Assembly: GCF_014639275.1 (NCBI RefSeq)
Contig: NZ_BMFW01000007.1
Span: 1-64,000 of the forward strand
From: Arthrobacter liuii
GTDB taxonomy: Bacteria; Actinomycetota; Actinomycetes; Actinomycetales; Micrococcaceae
Reading direction: 5' to 3'
DNA: 64,000 nt
Under the pieces are notes generated by a model. The model made no database searches, was not told the DNA's origin, and saw nothing but the letters and a program-made list of their open reading frames with translations. Of the stretch, positions 60,150 to 64,000 are shown in pieces (position 1 is the first letter of the stretch; each line of letters begins with the position of its first letter). The translations under genes were made by a program, and so were the position numbers.

Positions 60150-61835
60150 GTGCAGAACTTCCCAGGAGTAGGCGTCAGCCCAGGCCGCGTCATCGGCACT
60201 ATCCGCCAAATGCCCAAACCGATCAGTGAGCCTCCTGCCGGTGAACAGCTGGCACCGGACACCACAGCCGAGGAAGCCACTGCAGCGCTGAAGGCAGCCT
60301 CGCAGTCGGTGCATGACGAACTGAAGGACCGGGCCACGCATGCCACCGGCGACGGCAAAGCCGTCCTGGAAGCCACGGCCCTGATGGCCAAGGACACCAT
60401 GCTGATCAAGGGTGCAGCCAAGCTGGTGGCCAGGGGCACCTCTGCCGAACGCGCCATCTGGGAATCCGGTTCCTCCGTGTCCGAGATGCTGCACAACCTC
60501 GGCGGCTACATGGCCGAACGCGCCACGGACGTGCTGGACGTACGCGCCCGGATCGTGGCCGAACTCCGCGGCGTGCCCGCACCCGGCCTTCCCGCATCCA
60601 ACACGCCGTTCGTCCTGGTGGCGGAGGATTTGGCCCCCGCGGACACCGCAACGCTTGACCCGAACAAGGTCCTGGCGCTCGTCACCGCGGGCGGTGGCCC
60701 CCAGTCCCACACCGCCATCATCGCCCGGTCCCTCGGCCTTCCCGCCGTAGTTGCCGCCGTCGGCGTTGACGAGCTCGCTGACGGCACCGAGGTGTACGTG
60801 GACGGCGCGGCCGGCAGCATCACCGCCGGGCCTGACGAGTCCCTCCGCGCAGCAGCGGAAGCATGGGCCGCGACGGCGTCGCTGCTGGCCGCCTTCACCG
60901 GCACGGGCGCGACGGCGGATGGCCACCAGGTGCCGCTGCTCGCCAACGTGGGTGGCGGCAAGGACGCGGAAGCCGCCGCCAAGCTGGGTGCCCAGGGCGT
61001 GGGCCTTTTCCGTACCGAGTTCTGCTTCCTGGAACGGGACACCGAGCCCAGCGTCGAGGAACAGGCCGCGGCCTACAAGAGCGTGTTCGATGCCTTCCCC
61101 GGCAAGAAAGTGGTCCTGCGGACGCTCGATGCCGGCGCCGACAAGCCCCTGCCCTTCCTGACTGACTCCACGGAGCCCAACCCGGCCCTTGGCGTCCGCG
61201 GCTACCGCACCGATTTCACCACCCCCGGCGTCCTGGACCGGCAGCTCGAAGCCATCGCCCTGGCCCAGCAGCAGTCCCAGGCGGACGTCTGGGTCATGGC
61301 CCCCATGATCTCCACGGCGGAAGAAGCCTCCCGCTTCGCTTCCATGTGTGCAGATGCCGGCATCAAGACCCCAGGCGTGATGGTGGAAGTCCCGTCCGCT
61401 GCCCTTACCGCCGAAGCCATCCTCCGCGAGGTGGGCTTCGCCAGCCTGGGTACCAACGACCTCACCCAGTACGCCATGGCCGCCGACCGCCAGCTCGGCC
61501 CGCTGGCCAACCTGAACACCCCGTGGCAACCCGCGGTGCTCCGGCTGGTTGGACTGACTGTTGAAGGATCCCGGGCGGAGGGCCACTCCAAGCCCGTGGG
61601 CGTGTGCGGTGAGGCTGCCGCCGATCCCGCCCTCGCCGTCGTCCTCACCGGACTGGGCGTCAGCACCCTGTCCATGACCGCCCGCTCGCTGGCCGCCGTG
61701 GCGGCGGTCCTAAAGACGGTCACCCTGTCCGAGGCCCAGGAGCTGGCCAAGCTGGCCCTGTCTGCGCCGAGCGCTACCGAAGCGCGGGCATGGGTGCGGG
61801 AGAAGCTGCCCGTGCTGGAGGAACTCGGGCTCTGA
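60150..61835 (+). CDS. ptsI: PTS enzyme I (phosphoenolpyruvate-protein phosphotransferase)
   Basis: The 561-residue product has GGGPQSHTAIIARSLGLPAVV with the phospho-His at residue 187, an HPr-binding helical insert (about 40-140), GVGLFRTEFCFLERD, RTLDAGADKPLPF, NPALGVRGYR, FASLGTNDLTQYAMA and GVCGEAAADP with the catalytic Cys. It transfers phosphate from PEP to HPr, which then feeds MtlA. Divergent from the TetR gene, sharing an operator. HPr is not encoded in the window. Confidence 0.94.
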   Translation: MQNFPGVGVSPGRVIGTIRQMPKPISEPPAGEQLAPDTTAEEATAALKAASQSVHDELKDRATHATGDGKAVLEATALMAKDTMLIKGAAKLVARGTSAERAIWESGSSVSEMLHNLGGYMAERATDVLDVRARIVAELRGVPAPGLPASNTPFVLVAEDLAPADTATLDPNKVLALVTAGGGPQSHTAIIARSLGLPAVVAAVGVDELADGTEVYVDGAAGSITAGPDESLRAAAEAWAATASLLAAFTGTGATADGHQVPLLANVGGGKDAEAAAKLGAQGVGLFRTEFCFLERDTEPSVEEQAAAYKSVFDAFPGKKVVLRTLDAGADKPLPFLTDSTEPNPALGVRGYRTDFTTPGVLDRQLEAIALAQQQSQADVWVMAPMISTAEEASRFASMCADAGIKTPGVMVEVPSAALTAEAILREVGFASLGTNDLTQYAMAADRQLGPLANLNTPWQPAVLRLVGLTVEGSRAEGHSKPVGVCGEAAADPALAVVLTGLGVSTLSMTARSLAAVAAVLKTVTLSEAQELAKLALSAPSATEARAWVREKLPVLEELGL

Positions 61836-61875
61836 CCCGCCAGGGTGCCGGATGTACCCGGGATAGGCTACGTCC

Positions 61876-62298
61876 ATGGCACTGATAGCCCCCCGCGTTA
61901 CGGCCGGCCTCCCCGCCGGCGAGGCCCGCAGCCTGGCGCGCGCCCTCGAGGACAGCAATGACATCACCGTCTTCGTGGATGGGACCGTTCACCGCCTGCC
62001 CGCCCAGGCGAGGGACGCCGTCGTGGACCTCCTTGCCCGGCTCAGCCACGGCGAAACGGTGACCGTCAGCAGCGTGGAGGAGATGCTCACCACGTCGCAG
62101 GCGGCCGAACTCGCCGGCATCTCGCACACCTACCTGCGGAATATGACGGACCGCGGTGAAATCCCCGTGGAGTACCGGGGATCTCACCGCCGCATCCGCC
62201 AGGCGGCCATCATGGCCTGGCTCGAAAACCAGAAACTCGTGGAACAAAAGCGTACGCACCACAGGAACGCCGGGGACAACGCCGGCACGGTGGAATAG
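61876..62298 (+). CDS. Excisionase-family helix-turn-helix protein
   Basis: The 140-residue protein has a MerR/excisionase-type HTH, MLTTSQAAELAGISHTYLRNM and VEYRGSHRRIRQAAIMAWLE near residues 70-115, the pattern of antitoxin-like proteins that usually pair with PIN toxins. Here the next gene is an alpha/beta hydrolase, with a TAGTG overlap. Whether it is an antitoxin or a regulator of the hydrolase is unknown. Confidence 0.85.
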   Translation: MALIAPRVTAGLPAGEARSLARALEDSNDITVFVDGTVHRLPAQARDAVVDLLARLSHGETVTVSSVEEMLTTSQAAELAGISHTYLRNMTDRGEIPVEYRGSHRRIRQAAIMAWLENQKLVEQKRTHHRNAGDNAGTVE

Positions 62299-63128
62299 TG
62301 CGGGCCCTCCTGGCCCGGCCGCAGGGCGGAAAAGGTCCCCGACTCCTTTCAGCGGACGTGGAAGCCCACGGCCTCACGGGCAGGATCCTTTGGGCTGACG
62401 GGACACCTGCTCCGGGACTGGAAAGCGCCGGGATTCCAGCCCCAACTGCCTATATCCTCATCCACGGCATCGGGGTTTCCCACCGCTACCTTCGGCGCCT
62501 GCACGGCGAACTCGCAAGCGATGCCCCCACCTATTCGCTGGACCTGCCGGGTTTCGCGGGAACACCAAAACCCGGGCGGCCGCTGTCCGTGGAGGACTAC
62601 GGTGCTTTCATTGCCCAGGCCCTGAAGGCGAGTGGCATCACCTCCTACATCCTGGTGGGACATTCGATGGGCGTGCAGTTCGCCATCGAGGCGGCGCTCT
62701 ACGCACCGGGGCAGGCCCAACGGCTGGTGCTGATGGGGCCGGTGGTGGACTCCCGGCACCGGAGCGTCCCGCGGCAGGGCATGGCGCTGTTCCTGGATGC
62801 ACTCCTGAGGGAGAGTGCCGGATCAAACTGGATAGTGTTCACGGACTACTTCCGCTGTGGGCCACGCTGGTACTCCACCGAACTCCCCGTCATGATGGCC
62901 TACCCCACCGAGCAGCGGCTGGCCGGGATCACTGTGCCCGTCCTGGTGCTGCGCGGCAACCATGACCAGGTGGCTGGCGCCGACTGGTCGCTCCGGCTCG
63001 CGCAGGCGGTGCCGCAGGGAAGTTTCGCGGAAATTCCGCGGGCGGGACACGTCGTGCAGCACCTGCGCCCGCAGCCGGTGGCGGACGCCATCAGATCCTG
63101 GGCCGTGCCGCCCAGCGCCGCATCTTGA
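62298..63128 (+). CDS. Alpha/beta hydrolase
   Basis: The 276-residue product has YILIHGIGVSHRYLRRL (oxyanion HG), LDLPGFAGTPKPGRPLSVEDYG, YILVGHSMGVQFAIEAAL (nucleophile GHSMG), VLVLRGNHDQVAG (Asp) and IPRAGHVVQHLRPQ (His). All parts of the triad are present. Substrate unknown. Starts on the base shared with the previous stop and overlaps the convergent PucR gene by 38 bases. Confidence 0.92.
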   Translation: MRALLARPQGGKGPRLLSADVEAHGLTGRILWADGTPAPGLESAGIPAPTAYILIHGIGVSHRYLRRLHGELASDAPTYSLDLPGFAGTPKPGRPLSVEDYGAFIAQALKASGITSYILVGHSMGVQFAIEAALYAPGQAQRLVLMGPVVDSRHRSVPRQGMALFLDALLRESAGSNWIVFTDYFRCGPRWYSTELPVMMAYPTEQRLAGITVPVLVLRGNHDQVAGADWSLRLAQAVPQGSFAEIPRAGHVVQHLRPQPVADAIRSWAVPPSAAS

Positions 63129-64000
63129 GGGCTGCATGCAGTTCCAGCCGGGCCAGCCCCTTGAGCGGGTCCACCCCCAGCAACTGCCGGATACGCCCCA
63201 GCCTGTTGTAGATGCTGCTGCGGTGCAGGTGGAGCTTAGTGGCCACGTCCTGGACCGAACCGTCATTGTCATAGAGCAGTTCCAGGACGGGGATGAGTTC
63301 GCCGTTGCGGTCGTGGTCCTCAAGCATCCGGAAGTACACAGAACCGGAGTCCGCCCAGGCCCCAACCCCTCCCCCGGCCGACGCGAGGAGCTGGTACACG
63401 CCGGCAGCCCTGCAGTCCACCAGCTCGCCGAGCTGCGGGTCCACGGCGGCAGCCTGGGCTGCCACCTTTGACTGCCGGTAGGCCTCAGTGAGCTGGCGGG
63501 TCTTTGCGAAACCCTCGCTGATGCCAAGGATGATCCGGTGGACCGGCCGGCCGGATCGCTTGGCCAACTCCAGCTGGTAGTGCACCAGGACCTGGGCATG
63601 GTTGGCCCGGCCCGTCGATTCGCGGAACAGCACCACCGAATGGGTTTCCGTACCTGCACTGAACAGGGCGGCGTCCACCCCTACCGTGGCCTGGAGGGCG
63701 GTGGAACGGTGGATCAGGGTGGACGCAATGGGGTCCGGCCCGCTGGCCCAGCCGTCCGCGTCCAGTACCGTGACCATCTGCCACGGTCCCCGGCCCTGGA
63801 CTTCCTTCCACCCGGCGACGGCCGCCACCGCATTTGGTTCACCGGCACAGGCCGCCAGGAACTCGCGCTCCCGGCCCCGCCGGAATTCGGATTCGGCCGT
63901 GTTCGAGTCGAGCAGGAGGCCGGACAGCAGCTCAAGTTCGTGGTTGACGCCCGGCAGCTGGGTGAGGATCGCCGTCGGGCTTTCCTCCGCCGAGTCCTGC
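63091..64000 (-). CDS. PucR-family regulator (5' part beyond the right edge)
   Basis: The frame is open to position 64000, so the N-terminus is missing; at least 302 residues are in the window. The C-terminus has the PucR HTH_30 pattern: LELLYDNDGSVQDVATKLHLHRSSIYNRLGRIRQLLGVDP (in two stretches), and the middle has an activator GGDEF-like CdaR domain (VHRIILGISEGFAKTRQLTEAYRQSKVA). Such regulators often control purine, amino acid or aromatic catabolism. Target unknown. Confidence 0.88.
   Translation of the reverse strand, partial: QDSAEESPTAILTQLPGVNHELELLSGLLLDSNTAESEFRRGREREFLAACAGEPNAVAAVAGWKEVQGRGPWQMVTVLDADGWASGPDPIASTLIHRSTALQATVGVDAALFSAGTETHSVVLFRESTGRANHAQVLVHYQLELAKRSGRPVHRIILGISEGFAKTRQLTEAYRQSKVAAQAAAVDPQLGELVDCRAAGVYQLLASAGGGVGAWADSGSVYFRMLEDHDRNGELIPVLELLYDNDGSVQDVATKLHLHRSSIYNRLGRIRQLLGVDPLKGLARLELHAALKMRRWAARPRI

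Overview
The window is GC-rich, densely coded chromosomal DNA from a high-GC actinobacterium, most likely a member of the Micrococcaceae close to Arthrobacter or Pseudarthrobacter. This rests on the gene families present (DUF222/HNH protein, Lrp/LysE pair, RraA, GluQRS, AAT-type asparagine permease), many GTG starts, strong GGAGG-type ribosome binding sites, and an rrn leader with the actinobacterial TTTGAGAACTC boxA-like motif. No tRNA, CRISPR array, insertion sequence, integrase or phage gene was recognised, so this reads as ordinary chromosome with a few accessory modules.

Layout. 1-1242: leader and tandem promoters of an rRNA operon running off the left edge, then a coupled trio of zinc-independent ribosomal proteins (rpmB-rpmG-rpsN). 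1560-4403: a three-gene flavin electron-transfer module (ferric-reductase-like membrane flavoprotein, FMN-binding lipid-side/extracytoplasmic protein, ApbE flavin transferase). 4410-9025: two paralogous SGNH hydrolases around a MarR regulator and a YciI protein, then a GH16-like lipoprotein and an FBP-domain protein. 9049-14832: a Wadjet/MksBEF-like condensin operon jetA-jetB-jetC with no jetD nuclease gene in the window. 15100-23138: small membrane proteins, a long acyl-CoA dehydrogenase, YchJ, aldo/keto reductase, NmrA-like reductase, sulfite-oxidase-like protein and an S4-domain protein. 23154-28519: GIY-YIG-like protein, DUF222/HNH protein, CtaG-like protein, a UDG-like protein and a hipBA toxin-antitoxin pair next to a perfect 36-bp palindrome.

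28628-34617: PAP2-like and DedA membrane proteins, then an asparagine/aspartate utilisation operon (GntR regulator, asparaginase, aspartase, permease) from which asparagine would be imported and converted through aspartate to fumarate. 34703-49491: gamma-glutamyltransferase, L-lactate dehydrogenase, a GNAT-AAA fusion, flavodoxin and esterase, GluQRS, two Lrp regulators with a LysE exporter, malic enzyme behind a conspicuous operator cluster, a TetR regulator and an MFS transporter. 49605-55798: rraA, three more MFS transporters and a MarR regulator with a clear operator. 55860-61835: a 32-nt tandem repeat followed by a mannitol PTS locus (mtlD, mtlA, TetR) that is divergent from ptsI across a shared palindromic operator; no ptsH (HPr) gene is in the window. 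61876-64000: a HTH protein coupled to an alpha/beta hydrolase, and a PucR-type regulator cut by the right edge.

All calls come from reading translations, motifs, spacing and inverted repeats by eye. No database search was run. The best candidates for something unusual are the jetABC operon without jetD, the hipBA-adjacent palindrome, the GNAT-AAA fusion, and the 32-nt intergenic repeat.
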